Positions 29,737 to 39,821 of a stretch of 64,000 nt of DNA are shown here, one piece after another. The stretch's first letter is position 1. Every line of letters starts with the position of its first letter. The translations under genes were made by a program, and so were the position numbers. Source of the stretch: Pilasporangium apinafurcum (taxonomy: Eukaryota > Oomycota > Peronosporomycetes > Pythiales > Pythiaceae); contig BCKE01000079.1 of NCBI GenBank assembly GCA_001600495.1, positions 1 to 64,000 on the forward strand, in the 5' to 3' direction. Under the pieces are notes generated by a model. It was not told the origin of the DNA and ran no database searches. It worked only from the letters and a program-made list of their open reading frames with translations.

Positions 29737-30712
29737 ATGCCAACGCTTCTCTTTACAGCTTACTTACATACTCTTTCTATTACTATTGCTATAGCTTCTT
29801 CCTGGAGGAACGTGCGTCATATCTCCAAGAAGAAAGCACGGCTGGCGAATGTGCCCGTATTCTGGCCGATGCCCGGTGTAGACGCACCACCGCAGCTGCT
29901 TCCGCACGAAATCGCGGTCGTCAATCGCCTCTTTCGTGTAGAATCGAAGCTCATTACGTCCACTTCCGATCCAGACGATTTGCCTGAGTGGCAGATCCCT
30001 GAAGTGGCGTTTGCTGGACGGTCCAACGTTGGCAAATCGTCGCTTATCAATGCTATCGTGGGGCAACCAGCGCTCGTGCGTACGTCTAAGACCCCCGGTC
30101 GCACGCAGCAGCTGCATTTCTTTTCTGTTGGTGGAAAAATCGGGAGTCTGCCGACGTTGTCACTCGTCGATATGCCTGGTTATGGCTTTGCCACCGCTCC
30201 AAAACAAATGGTGGACGAGTGGCATGACCTTGTGGGAGGTTACGTGCGGAACCGCCGCGGTATGAACCTTAAGACACTCTACCTGCTGATTGATAGCAGG
30301 AGGGGTATCGGGAAGGTAGATGAGGAGTTTATGGACTATTTGCTAGACCTGGGCATGATCTATCAAGTTGTGTTCACCAAGGCCGACTCGGTGCGTCTGA
30401 ATGAACAACATGATTCCCAAGGGACTAGGCAATTGATGATATGTGTGTGGTGGACAGGTAACACCGACCGAATTGGAGAAGCAAATTCGTCGCGCACATG
30501 ACATCGCGCTCAATGTGGATCGAATGGTGGGTCTAATCGCTTGTATGTATGCTTTTACTGCCTGCGAAAGATTCACATAATTAAAAAACTGTCGTTTTAC
30601 TACGCAGAACATGAATCCGATCATCCACGTGTCAAGCACAAAAGAAAATTTTGGTGTACGGGAACTGCAGCGACACATCATCAGCATGACAGGTTTACTC
30701 CCAGTAGCATAA
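29737..30712 (+). CDS. EngB/YihA-type ribosome-biogenesis GTPase
   Basis: Exons 29737-30390, 30458-30526 and 30608-30712 (introns 67 and 81 nt) give 275 aa. EngB GTPases act late in large ribosomal subunit assembly in bacteria; nuclear genes of this type usually serve organelles. Motifs: G1 GRSNVGKSSL (~93-102), the switch region with TPGRTQQ, G3 DMPGYGF, and G4 TKAD just before the first intron. The third exon ends ISMTGLLPVA. The N-terminal ~60 residues are extra compared with bacterial EngB: a hydrophobic stretch then RHISKKKAR, plausibly a mitochondrial targeting sequence. An unrecognised intron near 29790 cannot be excluded. AATAAA lies at 30732. Confidence 0.85.
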
Positions 30713-30752
30713 CTCTTCCAATCCCGCACATAATAAATAGAAGCAACAGCAA

Positions 30753-33645
30753 TTAGAACGGGGTCGAGTACGTCATTTCCCGATCAGACTGCTTCAATGA
30801 GCCATCGGAATCATCTGTGTAATTATCTGCATTGCAGCTGCCTTCATCGTTGCTGTCTTCTTCATCATAACAACCACCAGAATTGGATGGATAATGGCCG
30901 TCACTATCTCCTCTTTCTGCGGCCTCTATTGTCGATCCTCTCCTATGGGGATGTGTTGCAATTTCTGAACTGGTGTGGGTTGATACGAGTAGTGGTAGTT
31001 CAAGAAGCTGACCGGATCCGTTTCGACCGCGTGAATATCGCTGCCGCATCACAGGAGTCACCGGTCGCTCTTCCAAGTCGCTGTCTCGGATGATTCGCGT
31101 ATCCTCGATCTTACAATCAGTCGAAGACGACGGAGCTGTTCTCAGTCTTCGAACACCATCACTTCCCGGCATGAGTGGTAGTACTACTCCCCGCGCAGAT
31201 ATAGCGGGACGCTCCATGGCTACAGCATCGTTGCATGAGACTAGGTGCTTTTTACAATCGACATGAAAGTCGTTAGTTCGCTCGGCATCAGCACTTGTTC
31301 GAATGGATCCACGCCGCTTGGACTGTCGTCGTTTGAAATGTTTACTTGGCTTGTTCGTTGTTTCTGGCCCACCTGGGTCGATGTTATCATCATTTACCAT
31401 AGGATCATTCTTTTTCTTTGTTTTCTTCTTGCCACTTTTCTTTTTTTTGGGCAATTTAAGCTTCCTTTTGCTGTTTCTCTTCTTTAACAGACTCCCTTTC
31501 CGTTTGCTGACCTTCTTAGTATTCTCTCGCGGAGATTCTTCTGGCGTACTTGTGGATCCAACTAACAATGTATTTCCTTCTCTTGTTACCGTTGGAGGAA
31601 TCGGCTCTTCTTCAGCCCCAGAAAGATCCGAGTCCATCTCGTTCTGCTCTTCGTTTTCCATCTCAGTAGACAACTGCGAGACAGCAACTTCACAATCACT
31701 CAGTAAATCGCTCGTCAGCAGTTCCAGGTTCAACATTTCATGCTCTACTGTCGCTAGGTCGACGGAAAGACTTATCTCTCGTGGAATCGCTTCTTCAGCA
31801 GCTCTCGACGCCTCCAATTGCTTCACCTGACCGAACAGATTAAAATAAATAAGCAGACTTTGACACCAAGATTTGCCCATCTCTTCCAGATCACACGTGG
31901 AAAACTGTGTATCTTTTCTTGGCCCAAAATCTGGCCCACAGAACGAAGCCTCGAGTGTGTAGCTGTTGATTACTCCCAACTCATGATTGACAACTACACG
32001 CGCCGTGTTCAGTTTAGATTTATGGACTTTAAAATCACAATTCTCAAACGAGAAGAACTCCGAGTTCTTCGCGACGATCATCGGGAACACGCGCGGATCG
32101 TTCTTGACGCTTGTCGGTGAGAGTTTCTTGATCGCTTTCTTGTTGGTAGTATAACAACCGTAAGTGAAGATGTTGCGATTGAGGCTGTGACCATGCAGAT
32201 CACAGTAGATAGCGACGCGATCGCGGCTCTGGAACTGTGCAATCTGTCGTTTGAGGTGGTAGATCGTCGGAAACAATTTCTCCACGGGATTCGACCACTT
32301 GCGATTGAGATCCCAACCAGCGAGACTCACACGCGTGTTACCGTTGATGACGCCGTCCGGATTGAGCATCGGGACGATTTTGAAGATGAAGTGCTGTCGC
32401 AGGACGGTCGCTCCTGTAGATGGGCCGGTGAGGTAGTCGAGCATACCTTTCATCATCCAGCTGCTGTTGGGCTCACCCGGGTGCACACGCGCCGAGATGA
32501 CGATGACTAGGCATATCAAAAGTATGATGGCCTTCTATCAGTCTATATCAAGATATAGGTAGCTAATAACAAAGAGCTTTGTGCTTACTTCGCCTGTCAT
32601 CATGCGGGATTCCATCTCGTCCTGGGGATGTGATAGAAAGTAAATCACATGTGTTCTGCGCGATGCTCTGGCAGAGCTCCGTGCGTCGGCATACTATCGA
32701 TCGCATCGGATCATTTTCCAGTTTTTCTAAATACTCCATCAAATCTAAACAACATATTGCATGATTATCAGATACTATGAACACAACGAAAAGAAAGCCA
32801 AACCACTTACCTGTGTACGTATACGGTTGCAGACACGCAAAGTAAACGCAGTCACCCTCGTGCTGGAATTCATATTGGAAGCTCAGCACATTCGTACCAG
32901 GTGCTGCATCTGGTGCCAGCGACACATCGTAGCGCACATGTGACCCGCCATGCACCCACCCGATACCCTTCTGCTGCGCGTCCATTTCGGAATATACGAC
33001 TGGTTGTAGCCCATGCCCAAAGAGTGCTCCGCTCTTGGCGAGATTGGTAAATGCAAATTTGTAGAGCACACCTGGTTTTCCATTCTGCACCTGGAAGTAA
33101 AACCACTGGCGATATGCACCATTTTTGATATCTGGATGGATAAGCAACTCGTACTCTTGGCCTGTAACCACAGTTGAACTTCATTCTGCTATTTGTGAAA
33201 TCAGAGACTACAGCCACAGAGACTTACATGGTCGCATCCGTCTTCCAGATGGCTCCTGGCGATACACGCGCTCGACTCTAAGCAAATTGCCGCTCTCAAA
33301 GAGCGAATCAAACACAAGCGCGTCACTCGCTTGCTCCATCGCGTCGGCGGTCACCTGCGGTTGATTGTACTCGTATACGTGTATTCGCTCCAGCACTTCA
33401 CGTGACTGATCATCCGCAGCCTCCGTTTCGATCGCCAGTCGATTTTCACGCAGAATAGGCTCTGGAGGCATATGACTAGCTGTTGCAATGTGTCTCCGCA
33501 CGACCAGATGCATTGGACGTTGGCCAGGGACACCTGTGCGTGCCAACCGGACTTCGTCTGGTAGATTGATAAGTGGTAATGGCGGAGGCAGCAGGAGATC
33601 CACGTCTGAGGAGCGGAATCGATTCACGCGGAACTTTCCATTCAT
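30753..33645 (-). CDS. Cytosolic carboxypeptidase (M14, CCP/AGBL-like)
   Basis: Four exons on the minus strand (33645-33228, 33161-32821, 32754-32589, 32506-30753; introns 66, 66 and 82 nt) give 892 aa. CCPs remove glutamates from tubulin tails and so tune microtubule and flagellar stability. The N-terminal CCP domain holds YRQWFYFQVQNGKPG. The M14 catalytic domain shows SARVHPGE (zinc His and Glu, ~313-320), DLHGHS (third zinc ligand, ~415) and SYTLEASFCG (catalytic Glu). After ~560 the protein is low-complexity, with a lysine/arginine-rich block (KRKLPKKKKSGKKKTKKK) and acidic segments. An open frame upstream of the chosen ATG ends in an acceptor-like CCACCTTAG, so a further 5' exon is possible. 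Confidence 0.88.
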
Positions 33646-33810
33646 GACTAAGGTGGATACACAAACACACAATACAAACGAGAGAGCGATCACTCAGTGG
33701 TAGATTGGTATGACAAAAGGCAACGATAACTCAAGTTGAAGACGAAAGGTGCATGAAACGACGCCTGTACTCACACTAAATAGAGTACTTGCTTAAAACC
33801 AATACGAAAA

Positions 33811-34443
33811 TCACTGTTGCTCCGCTTTCTCCTTCATCTTCTGCCCGCTCCTGACTATGTCAAAGGCGTTAAGGATGACATCCTTGTAGCAGCGCGGATG
33901 GGTGCGTGCATAGAGCGCCTGAATCCACGCGTGGGTCTCATCCGCCTGTTTCGTGAGCGTCTGCCCGCTGTTCTCCGTCAATCGCAGCGTATTGGCTGAT
34001 GTTTCAAGTGCTAATTTCCCGAATTCCCATTGCCGCTCATTTTCTTTCTGCTTACGACTGAGTAGTTCCAGCGTTTTAAATAATAGCTGCACCTGTGACT
34101 CCTCATCCTTGGCGATATCGATCGAGATATTGCGCGTCCCAACCTGGAACTTGATTTCACAGTCGCGGTCAATCACGCCTGCAGTCTCGAACTGCAAGTG
34201 CGCGATAATGTGACTCTTGTAATCGAACCTTTCGACGAGTTTCCGCGTGGTCGTGGCGCTTTCGCCCGTGGTGCAGATCAGCGCCTCGTTCGTGAACGCA
34301 AACTCCTCCTTCCCGGATTGTAGTGCGTACAAAACACTTTCACCAGGCACCAGATACGCGCACGCCAGTGCCTTCGAGGTGTCCTTCAGTACACGGCAAA
34401 TGTCGGCTGAGCCGGTAAGATCTGCTGCCAACCCCTTGAACAT
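33811..34443 (-). CDS. Bacterial-type PH domain protein, copy 1
   Basis: A single exon of 210 aa, starting MFKGLAADLTGSADICRVL. It belongs to a local family of five. The domain at about 8-125 matches the bacterial PH fold (Pfam bPH/DUF1696, YvbH-like, as I recognise it): KEEFAFTNEAL, GESATTTRKLVERFDY, FETAGVIDRDCEIKFQVG and ISIDIAKDEE. A helical C-terminal part follows (~125-205). The biochemical role is not known; such domains may bind membranes or proteins. There is no signal peptide or membrane segment. It is tail-to-tail with the carboxypeptidase promoter side and head-to-head with copy 2. Confidence 0.75.
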   Translation of the reverse strand: MFKGLAADLTGSADICRVLKDTSKALACAYLVPGESVLYALQSGKEEFAFTNEALICTTGESATTTRKLVERFDYKSHIIAHLQFETAGVIDRDCEIKFQVGTRNISIDIAKDEESQVQLLFKTLELLSRKQKENERQWEFGKLALETSANTLRLTENSGQTLTKQADETHAWIQALYARTHPRCYKDVILNAFDIVRSGQKMKEKAEQQ

Positions 34444-34644
34444 CCTTCCTTTGCTCTTCCTTCTCTTTCCGATCCTTTTCTTCTCATGTGTCTATTCTGA
34501 AAAGGTACGTACCCATGTTATATTTCTTTCATAACAGTTATAAATTTTATTAATTAAATCAAGTTTAATTTTTGTAACTGATTTGTAACTATCTCATGTG
34601 GAACGATCCACAGCTTCATTTGGAAACACCAACTTCCTCTCAAG

Positions 34645-35262
34645 ATGCTGAAAGGTTTGACCAAGGATCTCACTGGCGCGGCTGACATCTGCACGATTGT
34701 CAAGGACTTGACGAAGGTTCAGGCTCTTTCATATCTGCTACCCAATGAGCAGGTCCTATTTGCATTCGCTGCGCCGCAGGAAGAATTTGTCTTCACGAAC
34801 GAAGCGCTGCTAACGCTGCACGGCGAGAGCGCTGCCACCACGCGGAAACTGGTTGAACGGCTTGATTACCGCAACCATTTGATCGCTGATGTGGAGTTTG
34901 AGACGACGGGTCGGCTCGATCGTGACTGCGAGATCAAGTTCCGCATGGGAACGAAGCATTTTTCGATTGACGTGGCACGAAAAGAGGAAGCACAAGTGAA
35001 GGCATATTACAAGGTGTTGTTGGTGTTGGCAAGGGAGCAAGAGCAGCGGATACGCCAATGGGAGCAGGTAAAAGAAAGACTGGCTCACACAGCCAAGAGC
35101 CGAAAAGTCATTAAGAATCCATCAACCAGTGGTAGTGGGAATGGTTTGTCACTGGATCAAGCGTCTGAAATTGCTGCGTGGCTAGAAGCAAATTTTCAAC
35201 GACTGAATGCTCGATGCTATCGCGAGGTCATCGTCGACGCATTGGAGCATGCCATCCAGTAA
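34645..35262 (+). CDS. Bacterial-type PH domain protein, copy 2
   Basis: A single exon of 205 aa, the most diverged member of the array (MLKGLTKDLTGAADICTIV). It keeps the family signatures QEEFVFTNEALL, GESAATTRKLVERLDY, FETTGRLDRDCEIKFRMG and FSIDVARKEE. The C-terminal part carries a Ser/Gly-rich insert (NPSTSGSGNG) not seen in the others. It is divergent to copy 1, with a ~200-bp shared promoter region. Confidence 0.75.
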   Translation: MLKGLTKDLTGAADICTIVKDLTKVQALSYLLPNEQVLFAFAAPQEEFVFTNEALLTLHGESAATTRKLVERLDYRNHLIADVEFETTGRLDRDCEIKFRMGTKHFSIDVARKEEAQVKAYYKVLLVLAREQEQRIRQWEQVKERLAHTAKSRKVIKNPSTSGSGNGLSLDQASEIAAWLEANFQRLNARCYREVIVDALEHAIQ

Positions 35263-35373
35263 AGTACACAGATACTGACACCAACACAAATTCAACACAA
35301 ACGTTTGGATTTACTGAGTTATCACACACTGGTAAGCATCTCTTACTTCTTCGGCTTCTCAACTAAGCAATTT

Positions 35374-35985
35374 TCACGGTTCGGCCATTTTCCCAGTCAT
35401 GCGAACTTCTCGTAATCCCGCCTGGATCACTTCGCGGTAGCAGCGATAGTGCGTGCGCGTGTAGAGTGTCTGGATCCATTCGAACGACTGGTCAGCTAGC
35501 GCTGTGACACTTCCTTCATGCAGCCTCAACGCTTGACTAGCGTGCTTGATGGCGGTTTGCCCCAATTCCCACTGGCGCTGATTCTGTCGCTGCTGGCGAC
35601 TGAGTAGCTGCAACACCTTGTAGATTTCCTTAGCGTCCGCTTCTTCTGCTTTGGCAATATCGATCGATATCTCCTCTTTGCCCGCATAGAATTTGATCTC
35701 ACAGTCTCGATCAGCACGTCCAGCGGTCTCAAACTGTATACTCTGGATTGTAAAGTCCTTATAATCGTAGCGCGTCACGGCTTTTCGAGTCGTGGTGGCG
35801 TTCTCGCCTTCAAGTTTCAGAAACGCCTCGTTCGTGAACGTAAATTCTTCCTTCTTGGACTGGAAGGAGAGCATAATGGTCTCATTTGGGAGCAAGTATT
35901 CAGTGGCCAAACACTTGGAAAATTGGTGCACAACGCTACAAACGTCGGCAGTCCCAGCGATATCTGCGGCCATTCCTTTGAACAT
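35374..35985 (-). CDS. Bacterial-type PH domain protein, copy 3
   Basis: A single exon of 203 aa (MFKGMAADIAGTADVCSVVH). Signatures: KEEFTFTNEAFLKLEGENAT, TTRKAVTRYDYKDF, FETAGRADRDCEIKFYAG and ISIDIAKAEEADA. It is closest to copies 4 and 5, so these three arose by later duplications. It ends 112 bp from copy 2, tail to tail. No introns. Confidence 0.75.
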   Translation of the reverse strand: MFKGMAADIAGTADVCSVVHQFSKCLATEYLLPNETIMLSFQSKKEEFTFTNEAFLKLEGENATTTRKAVTRYDYKDFTIQSIQFETAGRADRDCEIKFYAGKEEISIDIAKAEEADAKEIYKVLQLLSRQQRQNQRQWELGQTAIKHASQALRLHEGSVTALADQSFEWIQTLYTRTHYRCYREVIQAGLREVRMTGKMAEP

Positions 35986-36403
35986 GATGACTGGATCGAT
36001 GAGAGCAAAGTAGGGTGATGGGTTGTTCTATGTTCGGGAAGAAAATTGGATAATGCAGAGCAGCAAATGAATCAAAAGTTTCATTTAGAGTCAACTACTT
36101 TCTCTTCTAATGAATTGCAGTTGGGTGGGTACGAAACCTACTGGAGATTCTTACCGCAGATTTGGTTACCCACATGTGTACCTACGCTGAAGCCATGAAC
36201 GCCTTTACACGCGTCTAGTTTATATACTTAATTTTGATAGTCGCACATCTTTTATTTGACTTTCGTACCTATGATTGGGTCCATAAAATGGGATCAAACA
36301 GCAAATTGCTTCATAACAAGTACGATGCATTGTGGACTTACAAGATAAAAGAATACATTCGGCAGTGAGAATGCCACCTCTTTTTATTTGTAAAAATATA
36401 GTC
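35986..36403. other. Spacer between PH-domain copy 3 and a mariner remnant
   Basis: No gene is seen. The right half is probably the left, non-coding part of the Tc1/mariner remnant. No terminal inverted repeat was identified by eye. Confidence 0.35.
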
Positions 36404-36962
36404 ATGAAAACAATTGTTGAACGACAAATTTGTTTCCGTCTTCGAACCCAAGGGTTCACTCTCAACAAGATAGCGGGGATTCTCGATATATGCAAGCGAA
36501 CCGTTCAACGCTGGCTCAATAGTGTTGAGTTTATAGTACGACCTCTCAATCGATCTCATCTACTTAAAGTGAATGACAATCAACGCACCCAATTCGTCAA
36601 TTTTCTTCTCAATCACAATACAAGCACGCTTGCTGACGGAGTTGCTTTTGTAAAAAATACATATAGCGTTGATATCTCTACGAACAGTCCAGTGCATCTT
36701 GCTAGAACATAAAATCACGTGTAAAAAGGCTTCCATCGCTTATCAAGAAGCCTGTAACGCACGACAACGTCATTTTCTGTCATCGTTATCTAAACATACA
36801 GAGAAAAAGTGGATAGCAGTGGATGAAGCAGCATTTTTCCTCAATCACAACCGAAAGTACGCATGGAGCATGAAAGGTCAGAGAGCTATTGTGAGAAAAC
36901 CAGGACGACGAGGAAATTTACATTCGTTGATATTAGCAGCATCACCCAATGGCGTTGATTGA
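36404..36962 (+). pseudogene. Tc1/mariner-type transposase remnant
   Basis: Two overlapping frames carry the protein. The first has a helix-turn-helix (FRLRTQGFTLNKIAGILDIC then KRTVQRWL). The second, from about 36669, has SLRTVQCILLEHKITCKKAS and then WIAVDEAAFFLNHNRKYAWS (catalytic Asp of the DDE domain) and GRRGNLHSLILAASPNGV. One frameshift separates the two and a stop follows the second. The final part of the catalytic domain is missing where a Fanzor-type tail begins. Confidence 0.75.
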
Positions 36963-37004
36963 TGCTTGTTTTCAAGAAGTGTGAACTCGGTAAGTAAGAA
37001 GCTG

Positions 37005-37281
37005 CTACCCGTACAGACGTGACCACAGAAGAAAAGCCAGACAATGTTGCTGGTAGTAATTATGATCCAATTGCAATCTCTAGCGCAAGTTGATTAGCTT
37101 GCAGAACGAAGAAAGAATAACAAGTGTCCACGAGTGCCCACAGGGAGGCTCGTCCCTCTTTTAGGATAGCCATACGCTATGGCATTAGAACAAAGCCCGA
37201 AAGCAAATGTGAGGGAACATCAAGAATTTTTAGGATTTTTTAGGGTGACATTTTCGGTGCCTTTGGTAATAAAAGATATCA
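37005..37281 (+). mobile_element. Tail of a Fanzor-type element ending at a host stop codon
   Basis: AATAACAAGTGTCCACGAGTG at 37113-37133 matches the sequence just past the Fanzor1 stop at 8588. From 37188 to 37281 the sequence matches the right-end module at 12553-12651. Between them GCCATA-CGC-TATGGC (near 37167-37181) makes a small hairpin, in a stretch where a guide RNA would be expected for Fanzor loci. The last bases TCA are the stop codon of PH-domain copy 4 on the minus strand. Confidence 0.6.
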
Positions 37282-37899
37282 TGGAAATTTCTCGCTACCC
37301 ATCTTACCCACTATGCGCAAATCCTGAAACGCACGTTGGATAACCTCTCCATAAGAGCGCGGCTGCGTATTGTTGTACGCCACCTGGAGCCACATCAGTG
37401 TGTCATCAGCTAGCTTGGTGAGCTGACCCTCAGTAAGTCGCAACGCCCCACTCGCGTGCGTCAAGGCAGCCGTACTATGGCTCCACGCAGTGTTATTGTG
37501 CTTCTGTTGACGACTCAGGATGATTAGCACTTTGTAAATATCTCTTGCTCCACTCTCTTCGGCCTTGGCAATGTCGATCGAGATGCTCTCCTTTCCCACA
37601 TGAAATTTGATTTCGCAGTCGCGATCAGCACGGCCAGCCGTCTCGAACTGCAGGCGGTGAATTTCGTACTCTTTGTAATCGTACCGAGTAACCATTTTCC
37701 GCGTGGTGGTGGCGTTTTCACCCTCAAGCTTCAAGAACGCCTGATCGGTAAAAGTGAATTCCTCCTTTTTGGACTGCAAGGAAAACATGATGCTTTCGTT
37801 TGGTAGCAAATATTCGGCTGCTTGACATTTGGAGAACTGGTGGATGATGTGGCAGACATCGGCCGTGCCAGCGAGATCGGCTGCCATTCCTTTGAACAT
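37279..37899 (-). CDS. Bacterial-type PH domain protein, copy 4
   Basis: A single exon of 206 aa, taking MFKGMAADLAGTADVCHII as start because all copies begin this way; the frame is open ~30 codons upstream. Signatures: KEEFTFTDQAFLKLEGENAT, TTRKMVTRYDYKEY, FETAGRADRDCEIKFHVG and ISIDIAKAEESGA. The C-terminus (KMGSEKFP) ends at a TGA that lies in the first bases of an inserted element end, so its last residues may differ from the ancestral form. Confidence 0.75.
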   Translation of the reverse strand: MFKGMAADLAGTADVCHIIHQFSKCQAAEYLLPNESIMFSLQSKKEEFTFTDQAFLKLEGENATTTRKMVTRYDYKEYEIHRLQFETAGRADRDCEIKFHVGKESISIDIAKAEESGARDIYKVLIILSRQQKHNNTAWSHSTAALTHASGALRLTEGQLTKLADDTLMWLQVAYNNTQPRSYGEVIQRAFQDLRIVGKMGSEKFP

Positions 37900-39194
37900 G
37901 ATGACCTTTAAAGAGTAGTGAACGTTGGTGGTTGTGTGAAAAATTTGAAATGAGCCTGAACACAACAGAAATCGCGTGACATTGTGCGCCAAAGAACACC
38001 AGATAAGTCTAGGTTAATGAGGGACAAGTGCATGGGACCGCATACTCCACTAATCTAGGGCCATTGCCAACGGATGCACTTGACAGGCGGTAGCACCAAG
38101 CGGCTGTGGGGATTGGTTGCGCTAGATTTTTCCTGTATGGTCCAATGACAGTCTCATCAGCAAAAAACTGGATTTTCCGTCCATCTATGTGCTCTCTTTC
38201 TTGCCCAGCAACTTTGTTGTCCCTATCCCTTGACGAATAGTGGCCACTTCCCATCTTTATCTCGTTGATCAAATGCTCTCGCAATGTTGTCCATTCAAAA
38301 ACTCCAAACAACGAAACAATAGCCACATACAGATACATGTACGCATTCAACGGGCATGGATACTTTGTTTGTCAAGTTGGCGCATGTATTATGACGACGA
38401 AGTTGTAGTATGCAAGACTATGCTTCGAGCTATTTACTATAGAAAAATGAATCAAAACCATACGTCGCAAAATGGAAATAATGATGACACTTGCGCTAAC
38501 ACCTTTTACCCCTCTGTGGTGTTCGACTACAATGCCAGAGCCATTTTTTTGTGCGGCAGATGCGGTGTGTGACACAAGATGGAAAGGGTCGTGCACCCAT
38601 TTTCAATCAGACCAACCGCACCCAAATTGGTCAGGTTTAATCAAAAATCCAGCGCTTCCACGTTTTGGGTACCTGTAAACGAAAGAAAAAGGCCATAATT
38701 GCTTTATCTACCAATACTTGGCTCTCCTTGGAGTGAACTCTAATGTGTCAAAGTGCACAAACTCCATTACTGAGTAGCTCCCGCGTTCATCCTTATCTCT
38801 TATAGAGTCGATCGCAGTCATGCCGCAGTTCAAAATTGTCAGACTCGTGGTTTCAGCGCTAGAGGGTTCACTTCATTACTTTCTGAGAGTGGTACACTAG
38901 CCATCCTGAACTGGGTACACCAGTCAAAACATAACCATCTTCGTCTCTCTTATGCACAGTAATGCTGCACATGTCAACATACAAAGTCTCTCTCTCGCTC
39001 TCTCGTTCGAGACATTTTTACTCGAAAAGATAATGAGTTCACTTACTGTGCGTGATATGACACATTACACCCATAATAACTTGGGTGCATCACATTCTAT
39101 CTAGCAATGATGCAGTCCCTCGCAACAGCATTCCGCTCATACATTCACTTTTGCAAACACGAACACAAGCACACTCCACATCTAAATCACGACC
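37900..39194. other. Spacer with unrecognised open fragments
   Basis: On the minus strand, consecutive open stretches at 38596-38372 and 38350-38009 share one style (for example LYVAIVSLFGVFEWTTLREH and IQFFADETVIGPYRKN) and may be pieces of a decayed gene or transposase. I do not recognise the family. A TCTC-rich tract lies at 38988-39005. The last 60 bp hold a possible Inr-like element (ATTCACTTTTGCAAACA, 39142-39158) before copy 5. Confidence 0.35.
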
Positions 39195-39821
39195 ATGAGC
39201 ATGTTTAAAGGAATGGCCGCCGATATCTCGGGCAAGGCCGATGTCTGCCACATCGTCCGCCAATTCTCCAAGTGTCAAGCAGTTGAGTATTTGCTCCCCA
39301 CGGAGACCATTCTCTTCTCTATGCAATCGCAAAAAGAAGAATTCACATTCACGAACGAAGCGCTTCTGCGTCTCGAGGGTGAAAACGCTACTACAACACG
39401 GAAGATGATCACGCGGACCACGTATCGAGACTGCACAATCAACCATGTGCGGTTCGAGACAGCTGGCCGCGTCGATCGAGATGTTGAGATCAAGTTTGAA
39501 ATCGGAAAAGAGTACATCTCCATTGACATCGCCAAGGCTGAAATCGGCGAGGCGCAGATCTACTACAAGGTCTTGGAAGCACTTAGTCGTAGTCAGCGAA
39601 AGAACGCTCGTATGTGGGACATCTCACAAGCTGCGCTGAAACATGGCAGCGATTCCCTTCGACTCATGGCTGGAAGTCTCACGAAGCTGGCTGATGAGTC
39701 GCTGGAGTGGTTGGAGGTAGCATTCGAGCGCACACATCCGCGGTGTTATCGAGAAGTGATCCAGGCAGCTTTTCTAGAGCTGCGAACAGTTGAAAAAACT
39801 GCTGGAGCGAAGCATCCGTGA
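39195..39821 (+). CDS. Bacterial-type PH domain protein, copy 5
   Basis: A single exon of 208 aa (MSMFKGMAADISGKADVCHI). Translation could equally start at the third codon, where the other copies start. Signatures: KEEFTFTNEALLRLEGENAT, TTRKMITRTTYRDC, FETAGRVDRDVEIKFEIG (Val replaces the Cys of the other copies) and ISIDIAKAEIGEA. The C-terminal helical part is conserved with copies 3 and 4. It is the last member of the array. Confidence 0.75.
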   Translation: MSMFKGMAADISGKADVCHIVRQFSKCQAVEYLLPTETILFSMQSQKEEFTFTNEALLRLEGENATTTRKMITRTTYRDCTINHVRFETAGRVDRDVEIKFEIGKEYISIDIAKAEIGEAQIYYKVLEALSRSQRKNARMWDISQAALKHGSDSLRLMAGSLTKLADESLEWLEVAFERTHPRCYREVIQAAFLELRTVEKTAGAKHP

